A DNA stretch of 64,000 nucleotides from Cristatella mucedo (taxonomy: Eukaryota; Bryozoa; Phylactolaemata; Cristatellidae), in the NCBI GenBank assembly GCA_009760855.2, contig WPIO01000123.1, positions 1 through 64,000 of the forward strand, in the 5' to 3' direction. This document shows positions 25,226-36,470 of the stretch, in pieces. The notes under the pieces are model-generated. The model was not told where the DNA came from. It saw only the letters and a program-made list of their open reading frames with translations, and did no database searches. Each line of letters starts with the position of its first letter. Position 1 is the first letter of the stretch. The translations under genes and the position numbers were made by a program.

Positions 25226-25985
25226 AATTATTTTCTTATAATTACCCACGGTGCTCCTTAGTCATGTCGCACTATCCTGCTCACAAACGCTCGAATAGTC
25301 GGAAGGGACTAGTGTTCTGATCGCCTTAACCTTCCCTAGCTAGTTGCGATAGCTGCACATTAATCTTGCCTAGCTAGTTAAGATAGCTGCATATTTGCAG
25401 TTTGAAAGCTGGAAAGTTTCAAAACGTAGTGACTGAAACGTTGAAATTCCGACAGCAATAATGAATACAAACTACCAAAACTGCGGAAATGAAAGGAATC
25501 GCATGTAAGCAAACAGCTGGTTTGACAGAGGACTTCGGGGTGTTTAGTTTCGAGGCTCCAGACAATCAGCTCAACAACATACCGATTAGCTGCCACTTGA
25601 AACAGGGCACACGTCAAGTAGTATTGGGTCTATTCAGACTCTCTAACTCTATACCGAGAAGGTCTTAAGTTATGCTAAATTTGGCTACTTACTAAAATTA
25701 CACAGCCACGGTCATCCAGATTGTCGTGGCTATTTCATCAGCAGTCACCAGTTAAAATTCAGTTACAAAGCTCACATATGATGACTAATGGGGGGTGTTG
25801 TGCCAGCATGACTAGGCGCAGGCTTGATCAGATGATGGCAGTGAAGTATATCTGCCGAGATGAGCTGGCTCCGGAACAGGGATATTGTCGCTAAGCTGCT
25901 TGAAGCCCACATTTAAAATAACGTAGTGTACAATAAATTTCAGTCGGGATTCAATCAATGCTTCGCTTAATGACCGTTGGCGGCA
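25226..25985. other. Unassigned sequence
   Basis: TAGCTAGTTxxGATAGCTGCA occurs twice (25336-25354 and 25373-25390). Otherwise nothing recognised. Confidence 0.4.
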
Positions 25986-25987
25986 TA

Positions 25988-26098
25988 AGCTTTATATATA
26001 TATAAATATATAAATATATATAAATATATATAAATATATATAAATATATATAAATATATATAAATATATATAAATATATATAAATATATATATATATG
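25988..26098. repeat. (TATATATAAA)n minisatellite
   Basis: A unit of about 10 bases is repeated roughly ten times. It directly adjoins the 3' end of a minus-strand SINE-B. Confidence 0.95.
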
Positions 26099-26119
26099 TA
26101 TGTATAATTCATGTGTATA

Positions 26120-26245
26120 TTGCCCCAAGAGAACCTAATCTCTATTTAGGCGCTTAACACATGTCTCGGGGCTCGAGCCAACGACCTCATTAAGACCTTG
26201 GTCGGGGCGAGCCCCTTTACCTCTGGACCAAACCTGCTCGGCTAT
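26120..26245 (-). mobile_element. SINE-B
   Basis: The + strand shows GCCCCAAGAGAACCTAATCTCTATTTAGGCGCTTAACAC (the LINE-like hairpin), GTCTCGGGGCTCGAGCC (reversed B box) and CGACCTCATTAAGACCTTGG, ending CTCTGGACCAAACC (reversed A box). Confidence 0.8.
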
Positions 26246-26548
26246 GCCTGTCCAAGACTATGAAACTCACTTCTAAAATTCTTACACAACGACTACTATT
26301 CTCCTGCTGCCGACTACGGCTCATCTTTTTCAGCTGTCCTGGGCTGCTACTTCCATGCTACTCACTACTTCAACTGCTCTCCTGGCTCTGCTATGCTTAC
26401 CACTTTTTCTTCAGTCTGTTGGCTACCGAATGTGTACGGAAAGTCGCTTAGGCTGTGCGTGGGCTATACAAAACTCTCCTACCTAACACCCGCACAGTCT
26501 TTATGACTTTGTGGAGTGACAGACGGAGATGCATTACAGTGCATTACT
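26245..26548 (+). mobile_element. LINE-B 3' end
   Basis: Starts at GTCCAAGACTATGAAACTCACTTC (RLWNSL region) and continues with CTGCCGACTACGGCTCATC, TCTGTTGGCTACCG and GCTTAGGCTGTG to GATGCATTACAGTGCATTAC. Confidence 0.8.
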
Positions 26549-27170
26549 ATTTCACTGAAGCCGCTCTCCTCAATTCACTTCCGAAAGCGGTAGCAAGATG
26601 GCTGCAAGAGTTTCTTGTCCTAGCTCAGGTATATTTCTCAACTGGACTAGGTACGAACGATTACGAAATCCTAACCGAACCAAATCTCGCACGGGTAAAG
26701 GAGGCAATGCCAGTTTTTGAATCGTGCTAGTCCGATCATGTTCAATACGTTTCGTGCTGTGGTCAAGTTTCAACCTGCAGAAATTTCACCAGCTGCGTCC
26801 AACAAGGTCTGCTCTCGACAGTTCGCTGTTCTTCATATTAGCCGAACCTGTGGGTTGAGTAGCTGGGGTCCATGGAATCGGCTATCACTTCCTCGCTGAA
26901 GATTCGCCACTTTGCTTGTCATTTAGACCGGCAGAGTCAGCTGTGGTCACTGAAAAACTAAATACTTACAGCTCAAAAATTTGATCGTGGATGTAGGCTA
27001 GTTTTTTTTAGCCAGACTCAACTAAACTAAACCGCTACTTGTATGAATCTCTGGGCGTGTGATTGACTAGCAAACTCTTTTCTAATAGTACGTGCTGCTG
27101 GGCGACCGTCATCGTGTGGTCGAACTGAGGTGTTGTGTGTGAAAAGCTTTAGGATTTAAAAGTTTCATAA
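26549..27170 (+). mobile_element. LINE-B RT fragment (mosaic unit, copy 1)
   Basis: Decayed RT-region sequence: GAATCGGCTATCACTTCCTCGCTGAAGAT corresponds to the YRFYAxDA region containing the catalytic box. It aligns with 34800-35130 and 61000-61540. No long frame remains. Confidence 0.6.
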
Positions 27171-27204
27171 TGATGACTGCCTTTGCAGTAATAATAACAG
27201 TAAG

Positions 27205-27795
27205 TATAATATTGATACATTTATTTAATTCCCTCGGAGAACTGAAACTTATCCTAGGCACTTTGCAGATGTTACATATAAAGTGCACTCGCAATGTCAT
27301 CAAGCGTAACATTGTTAGTTGTGACCTTCACAGGGTCAACATGCACGTACAGTTGATAGCAGCAAGTGGCGTCTGCCGACATAAACGCTCAAACTAAGAA
27401 TCGTAAGGACCCACTAAATGCTGCGAAAAAAGTGCGTTTAGGCTTCTTTTGTAAAAGAAGTCGTGTCGGGGGTTTGTGGCGTAAGTCGGGAGCGAGTTCC
27501 ACAGTTTGGCAGCTTGCAAACTAAAGGTGCTGTCTATACATATTTTCACGTTAATACGAGCGACCGATAAACGATTTTTATAGTACACGCTGACAGTATT
27601 CAAAAAATTATCTTTGCTAGAGTTTAACTCTCGACCCAAGTACAAGCTGTTAATATACTCCCATGTGAGTTCTGCAGGTCGCAGCTTCAAAAAGAATTTT
27701 CCCCGCCGATGAGTCATACCATATAAACTATCATTGACAACACGGAAGTGCTGTTCCAAAACATGAGCTCGTATATTTGAAGAGGAGCTCACAGT
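27205..27795 (-). mobile_element. LINE-C end, minus strand (mosaic unit, copy 1)
   Basis: One minus-strand frame of 149 codons reads FSLQAAKLWNSLPTYATNPR and SLNALFSQHLVGPYDS, the C-terminus of an L2-like protein. It continues upstream in a part unlike LINE-A (GKFFLKLRPAELTWEYINSL). The 3' untranslated part reaches a tail near 27205. Matching copies: 35157-35755 and 61545-62165. Confidence 0.65.
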
Positions 27796-27945
27796 CATCG
27801 ATCTCCCTGCTGCTGACTGTGGCTCATCCTTTACAGTTATCATGAGCAGCTAATGCCGTGCTACATCACTTCTTTATTGCCTTCCCTGCTGGCTCAGTCA
27901 TGTTTCTCCCTTTCTGCTACTTCGCGTGAGATGAAATGTGTTGGC
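27796..27945 (+). mobile_element. LINE-B variant 3' part (mosaic unit, copy 1)
   Basis: CTGCTGCTGACTGTGGCTCATCC corresponds to the SPTADYGSSF-coding segment of LINE-B. It continues to GTGAGATGAAATGTGTTGGC and then breaks off. The later part of the same unit reappears at 28410-28570. Confidence 0.55.
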
Positions 27946-28186
27946 AGCAGCAGCAGTTTTTCCTTTTTTTGACCACCAAAAGTTCCATGGCTCGCTTTGT
28001 GTGCAGAGCTATACAGCGCTTTTGGCGTACTGAACGACAATACAAAAGACAATCACAGCCACTGGCTTGTTAGCAGCTCAACGACGCTGATTGCACCTGA
28101 ATGCACTACCTTCGTTTTGCCCAGGCTCCCGCTACACCGACTACGCAGTTTAAGCACTAGCGTAATGCTAGGCAGGTCATGTGACA

Positions 28187-28400
28187 ATTGGTGGGTCTTA
28201 GGGATTTGTCCTTTGTGTGCATGTACCTGCTTCCCCTTAGCCGGCTGCTTGCCGATGGTACCACCTAACTTCAGGTAATGCGTTACAAGTGGCATGTGCA
28301 AAGTACCTGTTGAGAAATTTTGTTCTCTGAGAGTGCTATACGAATGCATTAATATACTGGCCGAATGCCGAATTGGCGTTGAACTCGACAACTTTTCAGC
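28187..28400 (+). mobile_element. LINE-A 3' end, old
   Basis: GTGGGTCTTAGGGATTTGTCC, then GTGCAAAGTACCTGTTGAGAAATTTTGTTCTCTGAGAGTGCTATACGAATGCATTAATAT. The hairpin is partly mutated. It appears to split the LINE-B variant. Confidence 0.55.
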
Positions 28401-28409
28401 AAAACCACC

Positions 28410-28572
28410 ACTTTGTCTCTGTGGTTTTGTGGAGTTAGAGACGAAGGTACGTTATGTTACATCGCAATGTATATACACAGCCTATATTTTCGGACCATTT
28501 GAACGAGCTGCTGAATGAAAGTGGACGCCAAGCCAAGCAGTGGCTGGCTGAGCAAATTAGATGTGATACTTC
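28410..28572 (+). mobile_element. LINE-B variant 3' untranslated fragment
   Basis: GTGGTTTTGTGGAGTTAGAGACG, ACGTTATGTTACATC and GGACCATTTGAACGAGCTGCTG align with 36180-36330 and 62430-62580. Confidence 0.5.
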
Positions 28573-29818
28573 GATCTTTTGCATGGTAAGCCTAGCTTGA
28601 CTTGGGGCATGTGAATGAACCTTGACGATAGGCTTGCGAATTCTAGAAATCCTTAAACAATCTAACTTTGAAGGCACGAAATTGGATAGCAATTTAGAGC
28701 TTTGTCGTAAATGGTAATCTTTTTCCTTAAACTCATACAAATGCCAAAGCTATATCCACTTGTGCCTCACACACCTGGAATTGCCTTATCGCTGGCAAGG
28801 TATCTATCTCATCGAAGTAATATTAATCAGAATACGTTTGATGTAGCAACCTCAGAGCACGCCGCCGCTTGCCACGCGGCTAAGCTAGGGTAAGACGAGC
28901 AGCCGTCAGGTTAGATCTCTTTATGTTATCGCATGCGCCAAGGAAAACAGGGGAACTAAACAAGTCTACAGGGCGGGTTACATACAAAGTACACTATGGG
29001 GCGCAAGACGAAGCAGCAAGCCAGAACAAACGCGGTAATTTGTCGGTCGGCTTCCCTAGCCTTGCCGTTGAACTGACTCCGTTCCAACAGTACGAGCCAA
29101 CGCCGTAAAAGATCCGGCTATAGCTGAGGAACTGCTTGGCTAGTCAAAGTCGACATCCGCCGTAGTCAATAGCTTCCGGCTAAAGACATCAACTCACTGG
29201 GGCCATTAACGCGCTACACGGGGAACGCGGAATCGGGAATTCACAACAGCGAGCTTGCTATTCAGCTGCGCTCGTGCCTTGGGCACTCGTCGCCTTGCAT
29301 GCGTGGCCGCATCGCCGCAGCACGCCTGCAACCATCCCGGTGCATAACTCGGCGAGACCGGGAGCCTCCAACTCCACGACTTAGTCGGCCAATATATCCT
29401 ACCCTCGAGCCCCGGTGACCTCACGTCACCGCACATCCGGCCATGCCTTAGGTCAGACCCCGGCCTAGCCTGTGACCCTTAACATAGCCGTCCTGTCCCA
29501 GCCAACTGAACCTAGCCTGGGTAAACGATGGGTGCGGCATCGATACAATGGCTGCACCAATCGGCAATCCAGAATTTAGCGTCTATGACACCAACATCCA
29601 ACATGAGCCGAGGCAGCCAAGTCCAGCACACGAGGATGGAGGCCTCTAGAAGGCCGTATACAGCGAGCAAGATTAATCGCTTGGTGATTGAGATCGGCAG
29701 CACTAGGTGCTGTGTGGTTTCCTACGATTAGTCCTGATAAAGCCGTCTCATTCCATCCCATCTGAACGGATTATGGAGCCACCAGGGACTCTCACGAAAG
29801 CAAGCACTGCATTAGCCT
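28573..29818. other. Unassigned sequence
   Basis: 28920-29750 is richer in GC and CpG. Several frames overlap on both strands (for example 29206-29436 minus, 29528-29731 plus) with no recognised family. A promoter or exon cannot be excluded. Confidence 0.35.
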
Positions 29819-29819
29819 A

Positions 29820-30352
29820 AATTGACTTCAAGGTTTTGTCGCTCACTTTTAGGTCACTTCATTCTTTGGCTCCAGCCTATCTCTTAAATATACTCCCCCA
29901 TCAGGCCAAACATCGTACCACCCACTTTTCGGAATCCACCAGTCTACCAATATCTCGTACAAACCTCAAATTCTTTGGAGACCATGCATTTAGTTCGTAT
30001 GCTCCCAAAGCCTGGAACTCCCTCCCAACCTGCGTCAGAACATCCCCTGACCTGACCACATTTGAAAGGAACTTAAAAACACACCTATTTAGAACAGCAT
30101 TTAGTGGGTCCCTGTAATTCGTCCTTGATGTGCTTATGCGTGCTGACACGGCGCATGCTGCCACTAACCACATTTGCATGCTGACCCTGTGCATGTCACC
30201 CCCTAACCATGTTATTCATTTTGTTTGATTATCAAGCATGATTTTACTCACCATGTCAATTGCATTTTCCTTCGCAGCAAACGTAAAGCGCCTAGAGAGA
30301 GGTTAAGTTCTCTGAGGGCGCTATATCAAGTACATTATTATTATATTATTAT
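29820..30352 (+). mobile_element. LINE-A 3' end
   Basis: The frame from 29836 reads MSLTFRSLHSLAPAYLLNIL, PHQAKHRTTHFSESTSLPIS and SYAPKAWNSLPTCVRTSPDL without stops. A full 3' untranslated region, hairpin (GCGCCTAGAGAGAGGTTAAG) and (ATT)n follow. It is one of the youngest copies. Confidence 0.92.
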
Positions 30353-30356
30353 TTTT

Positions 30357-30600
30357 TAAAACTGAGCATGCGGCTGCAAGATTAGATTACAAGCATGCAG
30401 AGACTAAACTATGTACAACCACGCTTCCTAGCAAGCTATCACTCTGAAGATCGTATCCTATTGTAGGAGAGTGCTGAGTACAATACTCCTGAATATCTAT
30501 GCTAGCTTACTCTGCAGTAAAAAGGCCTCGGCACTTATTTAGCTGCTTGCTGCCGATCAGCGATGGATGGCCTCCTTTAAGTCTCGAACACACAACCAGC
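30357..30600. repeat. Duplicated low-copy block, copy 1
   Basis: This stretch aligns with 38150-38405 in the same orientation, sharing for example CGTATCCTAT and a GGCCTCCTT..GTCGAACAC-type segment. Together with the neighbouring discoidin exons it marks an old segmental duplication. On the minus strand a short peptide (TIGYDxQ) is conserved between copies, hinting at a former exon. I do not recognise it. Confidence 0.5.
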
Positions 30601-30699
30601 TTTGTAAGTATAACAATAGTTAATAAAAAAGAATAATAATAATTATTATTATAACTAATAATAATATTTTCATAAATATAATAACAATAATTAATAGTA

Positions 30700-30838
30700 A
30701 TATTTTACTTGTATAGCGCCCCAAGAGAACTTTGTCTCTATTCAGGAGCTTCAGATATGCTTCGGGGCTCCAGCTCAAGACCTCAGTTAGACATTGATCG
30801 GGTCGAGCACCTGAACCGCTGGACCAAACCAGCTCGGC
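30700..30838 (-). mobile_element. SINE-B
   Basis: GCGCCCCAAGAGAACTTTGTCTC, TTCAGGAGCTTCAGATATGC, TTCGGGGCTCCAGCTCAAGACC and CGAGCACCTGAACCGCTGGACC give the whole element in reverse. Its tail lies in AT-rich DNA (30615-30700). Confidence 0.75.
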
Positions 30839-30937
30839 AGATTTGTACCGTACCTCGAAGCGAAGTCTTCATACTAAGTTGGTGCTGCTTATCGTCTGGC
30901 AGTGACGATTAGTGCATGGCATAGCGGCTACAGTAAC

Positions 30938-31065
30938 CAGTTTCTGTTCGAAAGGAGCGTAATTTTTGAAAATTGAATACATCTCTATTGAGAGGAAATT
31001 CTTTAGGTCAAAACACAGAGGAAGTAGTGTTCTCTCAGCCGTCTTCCAGCAGTTAAAATCTTAAT
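30938..31065 (-). pseudogene. Third, strongly decayed discoidin exon
   Basis: The minus strand reads KILTAGRRLRE, then stops and a frameshift, and ends with KNYAPFEQKL before a GTTACT donor position. It aligns along its full length with the exon at 40139-40267, to which it is closer than to the intact exon at 53678-53797. It has several stops, so it is non-coding. It sits at the same side of a shared block (30357-30600 versus 38150-38405), showing that the two pseudogenes came from one duplication. Confidence 0.6.
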
Positions 31066-31165
31066 CATAACAATAAATTATATATAGCGCTCTCACACAG
31101 CTCAATCTCTCTCTCTCTAGGCGCTTTAAGTTTGCTGCAAAGGAAGCACGATTTTGCATAGACAT
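31066..31165 (-). mobile_element. LINE-A 3' tail
   Basis: ATATATAGCGCTCTCACACAGCTCAATCTCTCTCTCTCTAGGCGC followed by TTTAAGTTTGCTGCAAAGGAAG. A short inverted copy next to the third discoidin exon. Confidence 0.7.
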
Positions 31166-31429
31166 ACAAAGTCGTAAACGTCGTCTAGTCCCGAATGATG
31201 CCCGTCGACAGTCGAGTGTATGAGGTTCTCAGAAATTTCTATTTTAGGAAGAACTAAAGAATGCACCGGAAATGCGTGGAGCGCTTGGTGTGCCGCAGCA
31301 AATATGAAATTTTCAAAAAATTCGAAAGTTTACGGCAGAGCCTCGCACTAGAAGATGCTTATGACTTTCTATATAAGCAAAATCACTCGTGAATCGTGAA
31401 ACCTCAAGACTCTTGACATCGTTGCGGTC
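31166..31429. other. Unassigned sequence
   Basis: No feature recognised between the LINE-A tail and the long LINE-A copy. Confidence 0.4.
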
Positions 31430-31640
31430 CGTGCAAAAATATCCCCTTCACCCCTGCTGCTCAATTCCCCTTCTGACCTGGCATCATTGGCAGATTGCTA
31501 CAACATGACACTAGCTGAACTGCTTGATGAGTTGGCACCTCCGAGTAAGCGCCCTATTCACCCTCGCCCAGACTGCTTATACTTAACCACAGACATTAAA
31601 CTAGCTAGGTCTACTAGGCGCGAGCTTAAAAAGCATACAC

Positions 31641-31770
31641 AAGATGCCTAGCTGGTTTGGCCCCGTGCTTAAAGTGCTGGCTCCGAAAAAGGCCTGGCTA
31701 AGGTCGTGGGCTCGAGCCCTGCGCCGTACGTGAAGCGCCTGAATCTAGATTAAGTTTCCTTCGGGCATAT
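31641..31770 (+). mobile_element. SINE-B nested in LINE-A
   Basis: GTTTGGCCCCGTGCTTAAAGTGCTGGCTCC (A-box region), GGTCGTGGGCTCGAGCCCTGCGC (B box) and GAAGCGCCTGAATCTAGATTAAGTTTCCTTCGGGC (LINE-like hairpin). ATGCCTAG before and ATGCCTGG after the insertion with its microsatellites could be an imperfect target-site duplication. Confidence 0.75.
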
Positions 31771-31918
31771 ATAAATGATTTATATATATATTAATTGTAT
31801 ATATATACATATATATATATGTATATATGTATATATACATATATATATATAATGTGTGTGTGTGTGTGCGTGCGTGCATGCGTGCCTGTGTGCGTGCGTG
31901 CGTGTGTGCCTGCGTGCG

Positions 31919-31952
<34 letters not shown>

Positions 31953-31960
31953 GTCAGGTC
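31771..31960. repeat. (TA)n followed by (TG)n microsatellite
   Basis: About 80 bases of TA with ATAC/GTAT breaks, then about 95 bases of TG with CGTGCG breaks. They directly extend the 3' end of the SINE-B. Confidence 0.95.
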
Positions 31961-34059
31961 TAACTGTTTATTGACAGCATGCCTGGACTACTGAGATGGC
32001 ACCGATCGATCCTAGTATAGACCATGTCTGGCTTCAAGAATGACATTGTTGAATCACACATGCACAATCCAAATATGCTGATGCTGGTATCGACTATCCG
32101 CCATCTCCTCTGCAGCTCCCAGGTGAGCTCCTTACCTGGTGATCCCTGTGATCATATTGCTGATCGCTTCTATAGCCTCTTTTTCAACAAGATGGACAAG
32201 AAAATGGAGTCAATCCCTAAAATTGCAGCATCCTCTAGAATGCTTTCACTCAATTCGATACAGCACCTCAATGTCTACATTCAAGCTGGTCACTACTGAC
32301 CTAATCGTGAAGGTGAAATCCAAATTAATGAACACAACTAGTCCTCTGGATGCTATTGCCACTGTCCTGATACTACGATGCATTGATCTGCTGCTGTCCT
32401 ACACAACTAACTTCATAAACACGTCATTAGCCTCAGGTCATGTCCCAGCACCTTAAAAACCAGCTGCACTCAGGCTACTACTTGAGAAAGAAATACTACA
32501 CCATGAAAACTTGAGTAACTTTTGCTCAGTCTCTCTTCTACCGTTCTTATCGTTCCACGCCAGCTGAATTCATACGTTGAAACTTCAAACCTCGCTAGCA
32601 AGTTCCAATTTGGTTTTAGAGCTAATCAGTCCACAGAGACAGCATTGCGTCGAGTATATAACGACCTACTTAAAAATGAGGACTCATGTAGATTATCTCT
32701 GCATTCTTTGCTCGATCTTTCGGCGGCTTTTGATAGTATTATTCGCTTATGCCCTTCTTGAGCGCCTCTCATCTCGCCTGGGCATCACTGGCACTGCACT
32801 GAATTTTTCCAGGTCCTATCTCTGTAGGAGATACCAGAGTACTGATGCGAATGGACAAATATCATCCTAGAAACCTCTGAAATTTGGGGTACCGCAGGGA
32901 TCTGTGCTTGGTCCTGGTCTTTAAACGGCTTATTTTCTTCCTCTTGCCAATTTTGATTGCCAAGCACAATCTAGGCTCTCACTTCTCAGTAGACGACACT
33001 CAACTGTACCTTTGCTTTGATCCCTCCCGGTCCTCCAGCATGTCAAATTCTGTCAACTCTCTTTCTGCATGTATTGAAGACATCCACACATGGATGTCAG
33101 AAAAAGTTACTAAATTGAATGATGATAAAATCCACTTAGGGGTAAACTATGGGTAAACTTGCTATAGGTAAACTGAGGGTAAACTTAATTTGGGTAAACC
33201 AAGTGTGATTCCGAATTTGTAACGGTTACCACTTAAATTCCACTCTGGAAGCTTTTCTCCAGTTGAATGTGCATGAAATCTAGGTTTCGCGTTCTAAAGT
33301 GACTTTTCATTAGTCAACCGCATCTGCTCCACAGTCACGTCTGCTTACTTTCAACAGCGAAACATTGCTAAAGTCGAACTTTGGACAGGGATACCACATC
33401 TAAATTTATCCTTCTTATTGACATCCCTTATTGACTTCTGTAACTGACTACTTGCTGGCCTAGTGCCCTGTGTACTCGGGCGCTTACTGCTGGCAAAAAT
33501 TTCGGTATCTAGGCTTTTTTGTCGTGAGCGTCGCAGTTGCTCCATCTCATCTCTTCTCGCGGACCTGCACTGGCTTTGATTAAAGCAACGCATGAACCTT
33601 AGGTTGTTGTCTCTCACTTTTAGGTCACTTCCTTCTTTCGCCCCAGGCTGCCTATCAAGTCTACTCCCCAGTCAGGCTAAGCATCGTACCACCAGCTTTT
33701 CGGAATCTAACTGTTAACCTATACCTTGTGTAATCATCAAATTCTTCCCAGACCGTGCCTTTAGTTCGTAGTCGCCAAAGCCTACAGCTCATTCCCGACT
33801 TAAGTCATGACATCTTCTGACTTGACCACATTTAAAGAGAAACTGAAAACCATATATTTATAACAGAATTTAGTGGGTACCTGTGAATCGTCCTGTATGT
33901 GCTTATGCGTGCTGACACTGTGCATGCGGCCACTAACCATACTTGTATGCTGACCCTATGCATTTTACCTTAACCGTAAAATTTCAATTTTTAGAGAGTA
34001 CCATTGATCTCTCTCTCTGATTGTTGTCAATCAAGTGCATTTTTTTATTATCATAAGAG

Positions 34060-34612
34060 TTCAGGTGGTCAGGTACTAATCGTTCCAGGGTTTTTTCTAG
34101 GAACAGTAGGATTGAGACTGGGTGGAAGTTCCTAAGTTTCACCCAGTCTAGTTTTGCTTTGTTAAGTAGTAGCCTGACTACAGACTTCTTGAAGGATGCA
34201 AGGACATGACCAGAGGCTAATGACATGTTTATGATTTTATTTATGCATTGAAGCTGCAGATCTATACCTGGTTATGACGTGTGGAAGTAACTTTTGCAAC
34301 CTTGAACGTGCAAACCAGATGTTCCTTTCATCTGCGGTCTTTAAGTTAGGTAATGGATCACTTACTGTAAGTTTGAGGAGAATGTAAGAACACGAGGAAG
34401 CATGAAAATTGCGCAGCAGTTCTGCTATTCATCGTGAAAATAAGCGATTCTTTCACTTAGTCTCAGGCATTGGCTCCCACGCCGTCGCCAATCTGTCTCG
34501 CAATCAATCCGCAAAGGAAATGCATAGTCAAATTGATATCTGTACCTAGTCGGCAGCCATATTACTTACCGTCAGCGCTGTTACGGTCACTGTTTTCGGT
34601 AGCTCAGATAAA
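34060..34612 (-). mobile_element. LINE-A RT N-terminal part, minus strand (segmental duplication, copy 1)
   Basis: Minus-strand reading: MSLASGHVLASFKKSVVRLL, LNKAKLDWVKLRNFHPVSIL and LERLVPDHLNSY, the fingers region of L2-like RT. It aligns with 58970-59515. Confidence 0.75.
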
Positions 34613-35156
34613 ATAAATCTAGTAATAATAATACGTTTGTGTGGCACCCTCGGGGAACTCAAGCCTTTCTTGGTACTTTACATATTCTGTGAAAAAACGC
34701 GGTCAAATAGGTATAGCTAGCAAGCACAATATCCACAAGCATAAATGCTTAGAGGTGGCTTGCTAGGGGCAGCATGAAAATACGGTTAGTGGCTGCATGC
34801 ACTGAGTTAGTGGAATCAGCTATCACTTCTGTGCTAACTGTGCTCAGTTGTATTTGTCGTTTAGGCTATAAAAACCAGCTGAGGCAACTAAAAAACTAAA
34901 TACTTGCCGTGCAAGCATTTAGCCCTTAACGCAGGCTGATTTCTTTCGGCTAACTATCGATCAAACGAAACTGCTACTCAAAAGAATCTCTAGGCATGTC
35001 ACTTGAATAGCAAAAGTTGCTCTTCGAACAGGACGTGCAGCTGTGCGAACGTCACCAAGTGCACGGAATTTACGTGATATCTCCGACAAGCGCCAAGGTT
35101 TGAAAGTTCTATAAATGATGACTATCTCGACAGCTATATTAAAGAAATTATGATAA

Positions 35157-35755
35157 TACATTTTAGTAGTGCCCTTGGAGAATTGAATCTTTTTCTACGC
35201 ACTTTACATATGCTGTAAAGAAAGCATGACCAGAAGGGAATCGCCGTCTTGTGCAATGTCGTCAAGTGTAGCATTGTTAGTTGTGTCATGCACAAGGTCA
35301 GCATGCATATATTATTGGTAGCAGCAGGCAGTGTCAGCACACAAAGTAAGAATCAAGAGGACCTACTAAATGATGCAAAGCAGCGGTTGGTTTAAGCTTC
35401 TTATCAAAAGTAGTCCAGTCATGGGATGTCGTGACGTCAGTCGGTAGTGATTTCCAGGCTTTGGGAGCATGCGAACTAAAGGTACTGTCTATAAGCATTT
35501 TCAGGTCAGTAAGAAGAATGGCTAAACTATTTGAATATTACATGCTGAATGCATTAATACAATTGGCTTTGCTAAAGTTTCATTTGTGACTCAGGCAGAA
35601 ACAATAAATATACTCCCATATGTCATTCTGCAGGTCGCAGCTTCGAAATGAATATTTCTCGCTGACGTTGCAAATATTAAATACTACCAGCAAGACCACT
35701 GAAGATTTGTGGCAAAAAATGAGCCTTGATATTTAAAGAGGAGCTCCCAGTCATC
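35157..35755 (-). mobile_element. LINE-C end, minus strand (mosaic unit, copy 2)
   Basis: Aligns closely with 61545-62165 and more loosely with 27205-27795. The + strand shows GCCCTTGGAGAATTGAATCTTTTTCTACGCACTTTACATATGC, the reversed tail. No intact frame. Confidence 0.7.
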
Positions 35756-35995
35756 GATTTCACTGCTGCTGGCTGTGGCACATCCTGTACAGCCATGTTT
35801 TCCTGCTGCTGGCTGTGGTACATCCTGTACAGCCATGTTTTCCTGCTGCTGGCTGTGGCACATCCTGTACAGCCATGTTTTCCTGCTGCTGGCTGTGCAC
35901 ATCCTGTGCAGCCATGTTTTCCTGCTGCTGGCTGTGGCACATCCTGTACAGCCATGTTTTCCTGCTGCTGGCTGTGGTACATTCTTTGCAGCCAC
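35756..35995 (+). repeat. Six-copy 40-base minisatellite
   Basis: Unit CTGCTGCTGGCTGTGGCACA + TCCTGTACAGCCATGTTTTC, six copies with a 40-base period (one of 39). The paralogous site at 62176-62240 has two units and 27796 has one, so this is a local expansion inside the LINE-B variant. Because 40 is not a multiple of three, all frames read through it and produce spurious proteins. Confidence 0.95.
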
Positions 35996-36470
35996 AATGA
36001 GCTGTTCCAGCCGTGCTACGCCACTTCCTCACCGCCTGCCTTGCTGAGGAGTCAGTCATGCTTCTCACATTCTCTATTTTTGCGTCAGATGAAGTCTGTT
36101 GGCTATGGCATGCGTGCCAATTGCTACTATGACTTTCAACTCGCTCTAGACAACTCTGCAGCGCAGCAGCTACTTTGCTTCCGTGGCTCTGTGGAATAGC
36201 AGACGAAAATGTATTACATTACAACACACAAAATATATAAATGTATATATGTGGCATAACTCCGTTCGGTCTGTTTGAACGCACTGCGGATAGAAAACGG
36301 ACGCCAGGCCAATCCGTCGCTGGCTAAGCAAATAAATATCGAGCTGGAAACCATTTGTCGCCTCTTGGAATCAGACGGACAAGGTTCGAAAGATGTTAAA
36401 TGTATGTGCCGCATGAGTTAACGGAGAACCTCAAACAAACGGTCATATGTGTGACCTAATATTTCGCTAA
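35996..36470 (+). mobile_element. LINE-B variant 3' end (mosaic unit, copy 2)
   Basis: GCGTCAGATGAAGTCTGTTGGCTATGGCATGCGTGCCAA corresponds to RETKSVGYRMRTE of LINE-B. The 3' untranslated part (GTGGAATAGCAGACGAAAATGTATTACATTAC) is longer than in standard LINE-B. Confidence 0.65.

Larger units (their letters stand above)
31430..34055 (+). mobile_element. Longest LINE-A copy (linker, RT, C-terminus, 3' tail), inactive
   Basis: Bases 31490-31640 encode the linker between endonuclease and RT (LADCYNMTLAELLDELAPPS, TDIKLARSTRRELKKH). After a SINE-B/microsatellite insertion (31641-31960), the remainder runs on: DHIADRFYSLFFNKMDKKME, INTSLASGHVPAP, LASKFQFGFRANQSTETALR, LLDLSAAFDS (motif A), LKFGVPQGSVLGPGL-like (motif B), FSVDDTQLYLCFDPS (motif C with both Asp), LNDDK (motif D), then the C-terminal part and a hairpin near 34000. 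The endonuclease is missing and there are several stops and shifts. L2-type elements copy themselves by target-primed reverse transcription. Confidence 0.88.

Noticed and set aside
35677-36199. Cys-rich repeat proteins on both strands (up to 157 codons)
   Set aside because: A 40-base tandem repeat is open in several frames on both strands; it derives from a LINE-B variant.
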